Shown: positions 8,081 to 16,285, counted from the stretch's first letter. The stretch: 64,000 nt of DNA from DASYKT01 sp035995185 (GCA_035995185.1 DASYKT010000031.1:124001-188000), one strand, 5' to 3'. The notes: generated from the sequence alone by a model not told the origin. Translations and numbers: made by a program.

Positions 8081-9496
8081 CTAAGGCTTTTTGACTTCGC
8101 CGACAGTGGGGGCCGGAGCGGACGGCTGAACTTCCGGTTTTTCCAGCACCGCGTTAATATTCGGCGCGCTGTCGGGTTCGATCTTCATTTTTCTTTCCCA
8201 GGCGATGTAGCCGCTGCGCGTGATCTTGATAGTGTGTTCGCCCGGCGCCAGGCTGATCTTGGAAGGCGTGCTGCCGACAAAATCTCCATCGACATAAATA
8301 TCGGCCCCGCCCGGTTCGGAACCAAATTGGACCTGTACCTTAATTTCTTCTTTCACGGCGGAGGCAACCGCTTCCGCATAGACCGGCGTGAAATTGAAAT
8401 GCTCTTTGAGCATCGCCAATATTTCGCTGGTGAAAATGGCAAAATTCAAGCCTTCTTTACCCGAAGCGCCCATCGTATTAACGCCGACCACTTCGCCATA
8501 GGTATTGAGCAGCGGGCCACCGCTGTTGCCGGGATTGATCGCCACATCGGTCTGCACCATCAATCCTTCGTCGTCCATCTGGCGGAAAGAGCTGATGATG
8601 CCTTTGGTGACCGTGTTTTGCAGCGACAGGCCGCCGACGCCGGGCGAACCGATCGCGACCACGTCCGCGCCGACATTTACATACGCCGGATTGGTCAGCG
8701 GGATGAACGGGAAATTTGCCGTGTCTATTTTGATCAGCGCCAGGTCTTTGGTCGGGTGTATATAAACGGACTTGCTCGGGATCGTCTCGCCTTTGGAAGT
8801 GACGACCGAAACATTTTGAAACGCTTCTACCACGTGCCTGTTGGTAACGATGATGCCGGTATTAAGAATACAAAAACCGCTGCCGGTGCCGTTGGGCGTT
8901 TTTACAGTCACCACCGCCGGCAGAGATCTGCTGACCAACTCCTCGGTCGAGACCCGCGGGCGGGCGGGCGTAGGCGGCGCAGCATTGCCGCCGTCCGGAT
9001 TTCTCAGCGCGAAGGGATTGGTGCCTAAGAATTCTCCGATCTTTTCCAGCTTGATATGAAATTCCGGCTGGCTGACCACAAAGTAATCGAACCAATTCGA
9101 ACTATCGAGGCTGACCCAGCGGAAAGGCCCCTTGGTAACCACGATGGTCTTTGAAACATAACCTTCCTTTGAAACCGTCATCGTAACGTGGCGGATAAAG
9201 CGGGTGGAATAGGCCAGGCGCGGACCGTGGTAAAAATAAACATATTTGACCTGTTCGGTATATGGCGTAGGGCCGAGCGATTTGCCGTCCCAGACGACGG
9301 TCGCCCCCGGCGGGTCGGAAGTAATGACCAGCTTTGACCATCTCTCGGTCTCTTTTTTCTCGGCTTCTTTCTTTTCGCGCTTTTCTCTTTCCCGGGTCTC
9401 TTTATCGACTTTTTTATCCTGCTGCGCCGTCACGATCAGGGAAAGTGACAGGCAGAATAACAACAAAAGAATTGTGAAACTCAACAGGCGTTTCAT
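8081..9496 (-). CDS. secreted HtrA-like serine protease flanked by PEGA domains
   Basis: This 471-aa exported protease-like protein begins with a signal peptide (1-24) and a charged Lys/Glu coiled segment (27-55). A first PEGA-type domain (56-150; ITSDPPGATVVWDGKSLGPTP) precedes a trypsin-like domain (about 183-365). The catalytic triad is intact: His221 (VTNRHVV), Asp251 (HPTKDLALI) and Ser325 (NPGNSGGP). A second PEGA domain lies at about 391-455 (SEPGGADIYVDGDFVGSTP). There is no PDZ domain, unlike DegP/DegS. PEGA domains usually occur on envelope proteins, so periplasmic or surface anchoring is likely. It is the first gene of a probable three-gene unit with the DUF1801 protein and the secreted protein after it. 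Confidence 0.9.
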   Translation of the reverse strand: MKRLLSFTILLLLFCLSLSLIVTAQQDKKVDKETREREKREKKEAEKKETERWSKLVITSDPPGATVVWDGKSLGPTPYTEQVKYVYFYHGPRLAYSTRFIRHVTMTVSKEGYVSKTIVVTKGPFRWVSLDSSNWFDYFVVSQPEFHIKLEKIGEFLGTNPFALRNPDGGNAAPPTPARPRVSTEELVSRSLPAVVTVKTPNGTGSGFCILNTGIIVTNRHVVEAFQNVSVVTSKGETIPSKSVYIHPTKDLALIKIDTANFPFIPLTNPAYVNVGADVVAIGSPGVGGLSLQNTVTKGIISSFRQMDDEGLMVQTDVAINPGNSGGPLLNTYGEVVGVNTMGASGKEGLNFAIFTSEILAMLKEHFNFTPVYAEAVASAVKEEIKVQVQFGSEPGGADIYVDGDFVGSTPSKISLAPGEHTIKITRSGYIAWERKMKIEPDSAPNINAVLEKPEVQPSAPAPTVGEVKKP

Positions 9497-9621
9497 AACG
9501 TCTCCAAGTAAGATTTTAGAATTAAGTATTGCGGGGCGAGGGTAGTATAAACTCGACCCTTGCTTCCGGTCAATTATTTTTATGACGATGCCTGAACAGC
9601 CGGCAAATAAGCCGCTTTTTT

Positions 9622-9720
9622 TGGCGGAGGCGTGTGGGAATCGAACCCACCTGAGCCTGCTCTCACAGTCTCACAGACGGTTTTGAAGACCGCGCCATTC
9701 ACCAGAACAGATGCGCCTCC
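9622..9720 (-). tRNA. selC: tRNA-Sec (anticodon TCA)
   Basis: On the minus strand the sequence runs from GGAGGCG at 9720 to CGCCTCC-G-CCA at 9622, with CCA encoded. At 99 nt it is far longer than a standard tRNA. The anticodon loop CTTCAAA gives UCA, which reads UGA. The D arm forms a 6-bp stem with a 4-nt loop (CTGTTC-TGGT-GAATGG), a hallmark of selenocysteine tRNA. The variable arm is very long, and the T arm is GTGGG-TTCGATT-CCCAC. The eighth acceptor pair would be a C-A mismatch, so the acceptor stem looks 7 bp with a mismatched extra position. No selA, selB, selD or UGA-containing selenoprotein was recognised in the window. Confidence 0.93.
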
Positions 9721-9783
9721 CGCTTGTTTGGTTTCATAAAAGTAATTTTGATATGGTCCTGTGTCAAGAAGTATAGGATTTTG

Positions 9784-9854
9784 TTTCGTGCGGTTTGCGT
9801 ATTTTGTGGCTAAAAATTTCGGAGCTAACCACGAATCACACTAAAAACACGAAA
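9784..9854. repeat. CACGAA-family palindromic repeat, copy 2
   Basis: The left arm 9784-9811 (TTTCGTGCGG...TTTTGTGGCT) pairs imperfectly with the right arm 9826-9854 (TAACCACGAATCACAC...CACGAAA), with a loop of about 14 nt. It is followed directly by a CTCCTTCGTAAGGAG-type repeat. Together the two fill the gap between the tRNA-Sec and dprA. Confidence 0.75.
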
Positions 9855-9876
9855 TAAGAACGGCAACTGAAAAAAG

Positions 9877-9934
9877 CGAGAACCACCCCGGCTCGCAAAG
9901 CCTCGCCACCCCTCCTTCGTAAGGAGGGGAGCTT
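9877..9934. repeat. CTCCTTCGTAAGGAG palindromic repeat, copy 1
   Basis: The unit GAACCACCCC, a variable GC-rich spacer, then CACCCCTCCTTCGTAAGGAGGGGAG contains an internal perfect palindrome (CCCTCCTTCGTAAGGAGGG apart from its centre). The same unit occurs at 40331-40380, at 40431-40485 (inverted) and at 44052-44106 (inverted). Confidence 0.8.
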
Positions 9935-10012
9935 TAATTTTTTTGATTGTTAAATTTCGATTTTCTTATTAAGATATCCAAAAAAATAAAACAGTTCATA
10001 ACTTCCACAATT

Positions 10013-11143
10013 ATGAAAACATGGATATCTCTTAACATGACTCCCGGTGTCGGGCCGCGTGCAGCAACTAAGTTGCTCGAGCGTTTTGGTTCGGCGGAGG
10101 CCGTCTTTGGCGCACGGCGCAGCGAGCTTGAATCTTTGCGCCTGCGGCCGGAAACGGTTGAAAGCATCATCAGAAAAGAGTTTCACGATAAGGCCGCCGA
10201 AGAGCTGGACACGCTGCGCGAAATGGGCGGCGACGTGCTGGTGCTCGATGACGGAACGTACCCCCAGCTTTTGCGCGAAACGGCAGATCCGCCGATCGTT
10301 TTATACGTAAAAGGAGCGTGGCAGGAATGTCTCGAAGCGCCGTGCGTGGCTATCGTCGGCTCGCGGCGCTGCTCGACATACGGGCAGAACGCGGCGGAAA
10401 TGCTCGGCAAAGACCTGGCGGGCCGCGGCGTGACGGTGGTGTCGGGATTTGCGCGAGGAATAGATGCGGCGGCGCATCGCGGGGCATTAGTGGGAGGCGG
10501 CCGGACAGTGGCGGTGATGGGCACCGGCCTCGACATGATCTATCCAAAAGAGCACCGCAAACTGGCCGAAGAAATTCTTGGCGGAGGCGGAGCACTGGTC
10601 ACGCAATTTCCGCTCGGCACGCCGCCGCTCAAGGATAATTTTCCTTACCGCAATCGCATCATCAGCGGGTTGAGTTTGGGTGTGCTGGTGGTGGAAGCGA
10701 CCGACCGCAGCGGCTCGCTGATCACGGCGCGCCTAGCGATGGAGCAGAACCGCGAGGTTTATGCCGTGCCGGGAAATATCACATCGGCGAATTCATACGG
10801 TTCTAATTTTTTGATTAAGAGCGCGGGCGCAAAACTCGTCCAGCAATGGCAGGACGTCGTTGCCGAATTTCCCAAAGAGATCGCCGCGGCGATACTTCCC
10901 CCGCCGCTGACGAAAAACGAAAATGGAACGATGCCGGTGCAGGCCGAATTGCGGCCAGCAGACCTGGACGCGGTTGAGCAGCAGGTTTGGAAATTACTGG
11001 CGCCTGACGCTGCGGTTCATATCGATGCGCTGCTGGAACAAAGCGGGCTTCCTATCACGGATGTAACCAGTGCGCTGGTGGCGATGGAAATGCGCGATCT
11101 GATCCGGGCGCTGCCGGGCAGGCATTTTGCTAAAAAACTTTGA
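10013..11143 (+). CDS. dprA: DNA-processing protein DprA (Smf)
   Basis: DprA loads RecA on incoming single-stranded DNA during natural transformation. The ATG at 10013 gives 376 aa (MKTWISLNMTPGVGPRAA); a TTG 66 nt upstream would add an A+T-rich tail not typical of the family. An N-terminal helix-hairpin-helix region (PGVGPRAATKLLERFGS) is followed by the Rossmann-like DprA core with CVAIVGSRRCS, VVSGFARGIDAAAHRGAL, GTGLDMIYPKEH and FPYRNRIISGLS. A C-terminal winged-helix domain lies at about 310-375 (QQVWKLLAPDAAVHIDALLEQSGL). Together with the pilus motor genes 8 kb away it suggests competence. No clear Shine-Dalgarno site was seen. Confidence 0.96.
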   Translation: MKTWISLNMTPGVGPRAATKLLERFGSAEAVFGARRSELESLRLRPETVESIIRKEFHDKAAEELDTLREMGGDVLVLDDGTYPQLLRETADPPIVLYVKGAWQECLEAPCVAIVGSRRCSTYGQNAAEMLGKDLAGRGVTVVSGFARGIDAAAHRGALVGGGRTVAVMGTGLDMIYPKEHRKLAEEILGGGGALVTQFPLGTPPLKDNFPYRNRIISGLSLGVLVVEATDRSGSLITARLAMEQNREVYAVPGNITSANSYGSNFLIKSAGAKLVQQWQDVVAEFPKEIAAAILPPPLTKNENGTMPVQAELRPADLDAVEQQVWKLLAPDAAVHIDALLEQSGLPITDVTSALVAMEMRDLIRALPGRHFAKKL

Positions 11144-11215
11144 TCGTGAGGAATTAACGGCGGCAGATGGCAGCAGATGGCGGCGGACGGTAGACCGCCC
11201 GCCGGATAACATTCT

Positions 11216-11911
11216 CTATCTAAAATAGAGCTTCAAAACAAAGTCCATGGCGAGGGCGCCACCGGGACCGTTCCCCGACCACCAGACATCGACGTAGTAA
11301 TCGCCCGGGGGAAGTTCGTGCGGGCCTGTTCCTACTCTTTGGAAAAAGTTTCCGGCGATCATATCGACATCGCGCTCCGCCTCTTCCGCTATGGCCGGGC
11401 CGTTGAGGCCGCCGTAAGGATTCTCGTAGTGTCCGACCATATGACGCGGCATGCCACCGGCTACTGCCGGGGTAAGCGAAACCTGGAACAAAGCCAGGGG
11501 CGCAACACCGTAAGTTTGCTCGCCGCCGACAATGGCGCTGAAATGAGCGTTTAAGCACACGCCCTCTACGAGACGTACTTTGGTTGACAGGACCGGGGTC
11601 TTATCAAAACCACCGCCTTCACCGCCGCCCGGGAGGGTGAAATAGTCTGCCGGCGTAAACTTCAAGCCTTCGAACGCAACATCGAGCACCCGGCTAACAG
11701 GACCGGTACACTCCAGCACTTCGGGCGCCGGTGCGGCCGCCTTTGATGTGTCAGATTTTTTGCCGCTCTTAGCTTCCGCCTTAGCCTTATCGACAGCTTC
11801 TTTCGGAATGAACTGGCGATCCTGCTGAGCAACTACCGTGTGGACGGCGCTCATTAAAACTATCGCCGCGATCAAGCCAAGCAACGAAAATACATTTCTA
11901 CCGTGTTTCAT
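11216..11911 (-). CDS. secreted protein of unknown function, Gly/Pro-rich
   Basis: This 231-aa protein has an N-terminal signal peptide (about 1-29, ending VVAQ) and then an Ala/Lys-rich linker (35-65). The globular part has two Cys residues (LECTGPV and EGVCLNAHF), which could form a disulphide, and a run of beta-strands with GGGEGGGFDKTP and WWSGNGPGGALAMDFVLKLYFR at the end. No family was recognised. It has a long intergenic region upstream and no co-oriented neighbour. Confidence 0.65.
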   Translation of the reverse strand: MKHGRNVFSLLGLIAAIVLMSAVHTVVAQQDRQFIPKEAVDKAKAEAKSGKKSDTSKAAAPAPEVLECTGPVSRVLDVAFEGLKFTPADYFTLPGGGEGGGFDKTPVLSTKVRLVEGVCLNAHFSAIVGGEQTYGVAPLALFQVSLTPAVAGGMPRHMVGHYENPYGGLNGPAIAEEAERDVDMIAGNFFQRVGTGPHELPPGDYYVDVWWSGNGPGGALAMDFVLKLYFR

Positions 11912-12200
11912 TTAAATTTTAATCCTTCCTGCAGTGACCAGTTACAGGGTTGCGGTACCGCGTCAGTGTAAGACGCTTTTGGGAAAAGCCGGCAAAACTT
12001 GCGTCTGGGAGATGGTGACGGCTTCTGAGTACGGGGTGTCTCTATAGAAGATGATTTATTCCTCTAAACGTTACGCAGATCTATCACGGGTCTCATGCGA
12101 TACCAGCCGGACAGGAATGCATGATCTGATCTGCGTTCCGCGGGGCAGCATTTTACGAAAAACTTTAAGATATATTAGCTACAGAATTTACCGGGAAATT

Positions 12201-12490
12201 GCGAAGTGTTCCACCCTGAAACGGGGTGAAACAATGGAACACCTGGAACGAAAATGGAACAGAAATCTTAAAAATCACGCGTATATTCCCAAAAGTAAAT
12301 AAAAGCGGCTTGAAAAGAGCGGCGGAACCGGTAAACTCCGCAAAACAGAAATACCGCGAGGTTATTATTGCCGATAGATATTTATTTTGGTAAGAAAGGT
12401 TTTGGAGAAGTTGTTTCTTTTGGCGATCTTTATATAAAAACGATGGTCATTATGATGAGGTCAGAACCGGGAGCCGTAGCGACCGGGTTT
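12201..12490. repeat. long dispersed repeat, copy A
   Basis: This segment matches 40039-40313 over most of its length, roughly four bases in five by eye. Long exact blocks include TACCGCGAGGTTATTAT, AAAGCGGCTTGAAAAGA and ATTATGATGAGGTCAG. Both copies end in the GAGGTCAGAACCGGGAGC repeat. No shared ORF survives in both copies, so it is probably non-coding or the relic of an element. Confidence 0.75.
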
Positions 12491-12606
12491 AGATTTGCGG
12501 TAAATTCAGCGACCATATATAAGAAACCCAGAAAATAAACCACGAAATCACACTAAATGACACGAAGGCGGAAACCCGGTCGCTACCGCTCCCGGTTCTG
12601 ACTTCA
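12454..12606. repeat. GGTCAGAACCGGGAGC inverted repeat pair enclosing a CACGAA half-repeat
   Basis: The left arm 12454-12490 (GAGGTCAGAACCGGGAGC...GTAGCGACCGGGTTT) is the reverse complement of the right arm 12571-12606 (AAACCCGGTCGCTACCGCTCCCGGTTCTGAC). Between them lies a single CACGAA-type half unit (12537-12568). The same nesting of two repeat families is seen at 44016-44157. Confidence 0.8.
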
Positions 12607-12892
12607 TTCCATGATCAGGGCTTAAGAATAAGAGCGGGCGTAAGCAACCCTTCCGGACCTGCGAATTTTATTTACTTGAATGTTTATTATTTATTTATCA
12701 TGCGAGTTGACCACCTCTTAAGATCGGGGAGGGCGCCCGCGTTTGATTTATTTATCCGATTTTTCGGTCAGAATGACTTGAAAAAGCAGTCAAAAACAGC
12801 CAGAATTAAGCGGGGAAAAGAAATTCTTATTCATTTTTACCCTTTGTTTATAGGTGTAAAACGAATTTTATCTGATGGCATAAAAAGAGTTG

Positions 12893-12920
12893 TTGACATA
12901 AACCGGGGAAAAGTTAGATA
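12893..12920 (+). promoter_or_regulatory. sigma70-like promoter
   Basis: TTGACA (12893-12898) is followed after 16 nt by TAGATA (12915-12920). It lies about 120 nt upstream of the GTG start at 13040 and is the only strong match in this region. Confidence 0.55.
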
Positions 12921-13039
12921 ATCATAAAAGCGTTCTCTCCGCTAGGAGGGAATTGACACCTACGAACTAGACATATCTACTTGAGCCAACCTAATTTTAC
13001 CCCCCATTCCGGGTTTGTATCTTAACGGAGGATTTCATT

Positions 13040-14767
13040 GTGAACAGTGAAGAAATTGAAGTCAGCTTGAAAGCCGAATTCGAAAGCTATCTGAAAGACG
13101 TAACAGAGGGCTTTAAGGAAAAACTATCTCAGCTTCAAGCAAAGATCGATGAGGAGATCGACCGGCATAAAGAAGAATTCGCCAAGGTTTTCAGCGAAGC
13201 TGGCGAACATTTTGATGCCCATGGTGCGGTAAAACCCGCATTTGCCGATATCGTCGCCGAGCATTTGAAACTGGCGCGTGACGAAGGCGCGCAGATTTCT
13301 GCCAATGCTTTTGCCGAAGCGGAAAAGTATGAAAAAGAGCATGCCCAGCCGGTAGAAGTGGCGCCCGCCATGACCGGCAGTATGTCCGGTCTGCGTGACG
13401 CCATCAGAGACGTCAGCGAAAAAGGATCTCAGGTAGAGATACTCAAGGCATTGATCGGCCATGCGGCTGAATTTGCTCCGCGCGGCGCGTTTTTCGTTCT
13501 CAAGAACGAACGCTTTGGCGGCTGGAGAACTTTCGGCACATCCGATGAGGCTGACGAAGCGCTCAAGCATGTTTCTTTCTCAGTTTCCGACCCGAGCGTC
13601 ATTAATGAAGCCGTTAAAGACAACGCGGTCAAAGAATCTTCATTTGGCGAATATGCCGAAGACAATGAATTTTTGAGCCTGGTCGAATTTGGCCAGCCGG
13701 AAAAAATGTACGCGGTGCCGCTGGTAGTACGCGGACGCAGCGTCGCGGTCCTTTACGCCGATTCGGGCGTGGAAAATAAACCGGTAAATGTCGATGCGCT
13801 GGAAACGCTGGTGCAAGTCGCCAGCCTGCGCGTCGAGCTGCTGGCCTCGCTTAAAGGCACTACCGAACCAGCCGCCGAAACTGCTGAAACCGCTGCTCCG
13901 GCTGAAGAGCCTGCTTACACGGCAGAGACTCCGCAGTACGAAGAAGCGCATTCATACCAGGAGGTTCATGAAGAAGAACCGGTAAATCCGTACCAGGCCG
14001 TCGAATCCGAAGTTTATGCGGCCCCGATCGAACAGCCGGTCGAAACTTTTTACGAAGAAACTCCGGCGCCTTCCATGGAAGCCGAAGAAGCGGTCGAGGA
14101 AGTAGAAGAAGTGCCGCAGGCCGAATGGCAGCCGGTCAGCGATTCATTCGAAGTGAGTGAAGAGCCGGCCGTGGAAGTGGAAGAAACTGCTTCGACCAAC
14201 GGCTATGACTTCCAGTCGGATTACAAGGAAGAACCGGCACCGGAATTTGAAGTAGCACCGAGTTATGAAGCTTCTCCGGCACCGTCCTTTGAAGGTTTCG
14301 CGCCCGTCACGGAAGCTCCTTCGTTTGGCAAGGAAGCGTCTTTTGAATCATTCAAGGCCGAGCCTTCCATCGACAGCATGATGCCGGTGGAAACAGCGGT
14401 GACGACCGAGGTCGTTCAACCGGTGTCAACCCCGGTGCGCAGCCGCCTCAGTGAACGCAACGTCGATCTTCCGATCGAGGTAAGCGACGAAGAACGCCGT
14501 CTGCATAACGATGCCCGCCGTTTTGCCCGCCTGCTGGTTTCGGAGATCAAGCTTTATAACGAGCAGAAGGTAAAAGAAGGCCGTGAAAATAGCGACATCT
14601 ACAACCGCCTGCAGGAAGCGGTCGACCGTTCGCGTGAGATGTATGACAAACGCGTACAGCCCGCCGTGGCTGGACGTTTCGATTACTTCCACTATGAGCT
14701 GGTCAATGCTCTGGCGGAAGGCGACGAAGGCAAACTGGGTAATGGTTATCCCGGCGCCAGCGTCTAA
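13040..14767 (+). CDS. GAF-like protein with acidic linker and conserved C-terminal helical domain
   Basis: The GTG start follows a clear Shine-Dalgarno site (CGGAGG, 8 nt). The 575-aa protein has no signal peptide. Residues 1-105 are coiled-coil-like (VSLKAEFESYLKDVTEGFKEKLSQL). Residues about 125-275 resemble a GAF sensor domain (EILKALIGHAAEFAPRGAFF, MYAVPLVVRGRSVAVLYAD, LETLVQVASLRVELLASL). Residues 280-465 are a low-complexity Glu/Pro/Ala/Tyr linker, probably disordered. Residues 470-560 are a helical domain (DEERRLHNDARRFARLLVSEI, YNEQKVKEGRENSDIYNRL) that I recall at the C-terminus of PilZ-, GAF- or TPR-containing proteins in Acidobacteriota and Myxococcota. A signalling or pilus/motility regulatory role is plausible but unproven. 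A terminator follows at 14792-14825. Confidence 0.8.
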   Translation: MNSEEIEVSLKAEFESYLKDVTEGFKEKLSQLQAKIDEEIDRHKEEFAKVFSEAGEHFDAHGAVKPAFADIVAEHLKLARDEGAQISANAFAEAEKYEKEHAQPVEVAPAMTGSMSGLRDAIRDVSEKGSQVEILKALIGHAAEFAPRGAFFVLKNERFGGWRTFGTSDEADEALKHVSFSVSDPSVINEAVKDNAVKESSFGEYAEDNEFLSLVEFGQPEKMYAVPLVVRGRSVAVLYADSGVENKPVNVDALETLVQVASLRVELLASLKGTTEPAAETAETAAPAEEPAYTAETPQYEEAHSYQEVHEEEPVNPYQAVESEVYAAPIEQPVETFYEETPAPSMEAEEAVEEVEEVPQAEWQPVSDSFEVSEEPAVEVEETASTNGYDFQSDYKEEPAPEFEVAPSYEASPAPSFEGFAPVTEAPSFGKEASFESFKAEPSIDSMMPVETAVTTEVVQPVSTPVRSRLSERNVDLPIEVSDEERRLHNDARRFARLLVSEIKLYNEQKVKEGRENSDIYNRLQEAVDRSREMYDKRVQPAVAGRFDYFHYELVNALAEGDEGKLGNGYPGASV

Positions 14768-14791
14768 ACTCTATCAGTCAGCTTAGGAACT

Positions 14792-14825
14792 AAAAGCCGT
14801 TGGAAGAAATTCCAGCGGTTTTTTG
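14792..14825 (+). terminator. rho-independent terminator
   Basis: AAAAGCCG-T-TGGA and TCCA-GCGGTTTT form a stem around a short AGAAAT loop, followed by a T run. It lies 25 nt after the GAF-like gene and before queE. Confidence 0.75.
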
Positions 14826-14830
14826 TGTTT

Positions 14831-14897
14831 GTAGCGCCAGCGTCTCGCTGGCTGTCTCGTGTGCGTCCCGCCCACGTTTATCTGACGGCGGCGCTAC
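14831..14897. repeat. GCCAGCGTCTCGCTGGC palindromic repeat, copy 1
   Basis: The unit contains GCCAGCGTCTCGCTGGC, then GCGTCCCGCCCACG, bounded by GTAGCGCC and GGCGCTAC. The same two blocks occur in reverse orientation at 62425-62497. Confidence 0.75.
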
Positions 14898-14949
14898 GAG
14901 GCGGAGCTACGTACTTGTCAAACCGCACGCTCTCCCGCAGAATTCTTTT

Positions 14950-15603
14950 GTGAAAAACACTCTGCGGGTCACTGAGATTTTTCTTTCCATTCAGGGAGAA
15001 TCAACGCATGCCGGGCGGACGTGCGCTTTTGTGCGGCTGACCGGCTGTCCGATGCGCTGTGTCTGGTGCGACAGTGAATACACTTTTACCGGTGGAGAGA
15101 CAAAAACTTTTGACGAGATCCTGGCACAGTTGGAAGCGTGGAATTGTTCGCTGGTCGAGGTCACCGGCGGTGAACCGCTGGCGCAGAAAAATGCGTTTGA
15201 ATTTATTTCGCTGCTGTGCGACAAAGGCTATGAGGTTTTGATCGAAACCGGCGGATTTGTTTCTACTGAAAATGTCGATGAAAGAGCGCAGGTAATTCTG
15301 GACGTGAAATGTCCGGCCTCAGGTGAAGCGGAACGGAATCGATGGGAAAATCTCGCGCGGCTGCGGCCGGAAAAAGATGAAGTGAAATTCGTCATCGCCG
15401 CTAAAAGCGATTGGCAATTTACGGCGGACATCGTCAAGAAATACGAACTCGAAAAACATGCGCGGGCAATTTTGATCTCGCCCGTTTTCGGGCAGGTCGA
15501 TCTCTCGGAGGTGGCCGGCTGGATCACGGAAAGCGGATTGCCGGTCAGATTAAATTTACAACTGCACAAATATATTTGGGGGGCCGATGCCAGAGGAGTT
15601 TGA
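14950..15603 (+). CDS. queE: 7-carboxy-7-deazaguanine synthase (radical SAM)
   Basis: QueE rearranges carboxy-tetrahydropterin to 7-carboxy-7-deazaguanine, an early step to queuosine or to deazaguanine DNA modification. The GTG at 14950 gives 217 aa starting VKNTLRVTEIFLSIQGES, the usual N-terminus; the frame continues to 14800 but that part translates a palindromic repeat and is not protein-like. The radical-SAM cluster motif is C-x3-C-x2-C (TGCPMRCVWCDSEY), as in QueE. Further family motifs are VTGGEPLAQ and LDVKCPASG. It overlaps queC by 17 nt, so the two are co-translated. No queD or queF was found nearby. Confidence 0.95.
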   Translation: MKNTLRVTEIFLSIQGESTHAGRTCAFVRLTGCPMRCVWCDSEYTFTGGETKTFDEILAQLEAWNCSLVEVTGGEPLAQKNAFEFISLLCDKGYEVLIETGGFVSTENVDERAQVILDVKCPASGEAERNRWENLARLRPEKDEVKFVIAAKSDWQFTADIVKKYELEKHARAILISPVFGQVDLSEVAGWITESGLPVRLNLQLHKYIWGADARGV

Positions 15604-16285
15604 AAATTCAAAGGGCCCGGATATTTGCGCCGTTTGTTTGGTTTCGGGCGGGATGGATTCCTGCGTGACCGCGGCCATGGCCAAACGCGACGGTTTTGAA
15701 CCGGCTTTTTTGCACGTCTCTTACGGCCAGCTTACCGAGGCGCGAGAGCGCCGCGCATTTGAAGAGATCGCGGATTTTTACGGAGTCCGAAAACGTCTCG
15801 CGGTCTCGATCGAACACCTGGCAAAGATCGGCGGTTCATCGCTCACCGATAAAACGGTCCCAGTGGCCGGGGCGGATATAGATTCGGAAGACATCCCCAC
15901 CAGCTATGTGCCGTTTCGCAACGCGCACCTGCTGGCGATCGCCGCCAGCTGGGCTGAGGTTACGGGCGCGGAAAGGATCTACATCGGCGCGGTAGCGGAA
16001 GATTCCAGCGGTTATCCTGACTGCCGGCCCGAATTTTTCGCGGCCTTTAATAAGAGCATCGAAACCGGTACGCGGCCGGAAACAAAGATCGAAATATTTA
16101 CGCCGATCATAAATTTGCGAAAGTCTGAGATCGTAGGCATGGGGCTTATGCTTGGCGCCCCGCTGCATTTGACCTGGTCCTGCTACCAGGGAACTGAGGT
16201 TGCGTGCGGAAAATGCGACTCCTGCGCGCTGCGGCTGCGGGGGTTTCGTGAGGCCGGGGTCGAAGACCCGATACTTTATAAATGA
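15587..16285 (+). CDS. queC: 7-cyano-7-deazaguanine synthase
   Basis: QueC converts carboxy-deazaguanine to preQ0 with ATP and ammonia. The protein is 232 aa, normal for the family. The PP-loop SGGMDS is near residue 19 and the C-terminal zinc site is CYQGTEVACGKCDSCALR (four Cys). Conserved stretches such as TSYVPFRNAHLLAIAASWAE and YPDCRPEF are all present. The start overlaps the end of queE. PreQ0 would feed tRNA queuosine synthesis or a 7-deazaguanine DNA modification pathway; no dpd genes lie in the window. Confidence 0.97.
   Translation: MPEEFENSKGPDICAVCLVSGGMDSCVTAAMAKRDGFEPAFLHVSYGQLTEARERRAFEEIADFYGVRKRLAVSIEHLAKIGGSSLTDKTVPVAGADIDSEDIPTSYVPFRNAHLLAIAASWAEVTGAERIYIGAVAEDSSGYPDCRPEFFAAFNKSIETGTRPETKIEIFTPIINLRKSEIVGMGLMLGAPLHLTWSCYQGTEVACGKCDSCALRLRGFREAGVEDPILYK

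Larger units (their letters stand above)
11912..13039. other. 1.1-kb non-coding region with repeats and a promoter
   Basis: No convincing gene was found here. ORFs at 12051-12302 and 12676-12921 have no recognisable domain or good start and are cut by repeats. The region contains one copy of a ~280-bp dispersed repeat (12201-12490), a GAGGTCAGAACCGGGAGC inverted pair around a CACGAA half-repeat (12454-12606), and a sigma70-like promoter at 12893-12920 for the next gene. Confidence 0.7.

Noticed and set aside
12051..12302. 83-aa ORF in the 1.1-kb gene-free region
   Set aside because: It has no recognisable domain and a poor start, and it overlaps the dispersed repeat, whose other copy does not keep the frame.
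12676..12921. 81-aa ORF upstream of the GAF-like gene
   Set aside because: It ends on top of the promoter at 12893-12920 and has no family likeness or Shine-Dalgarno site.
14800..14949. N-terminal extension of queE to 14800
   Set aside because: The extra codons translate a palindromic repeat and part of the terminator; the GTG at 14950 gives the family's normal N-terminus.
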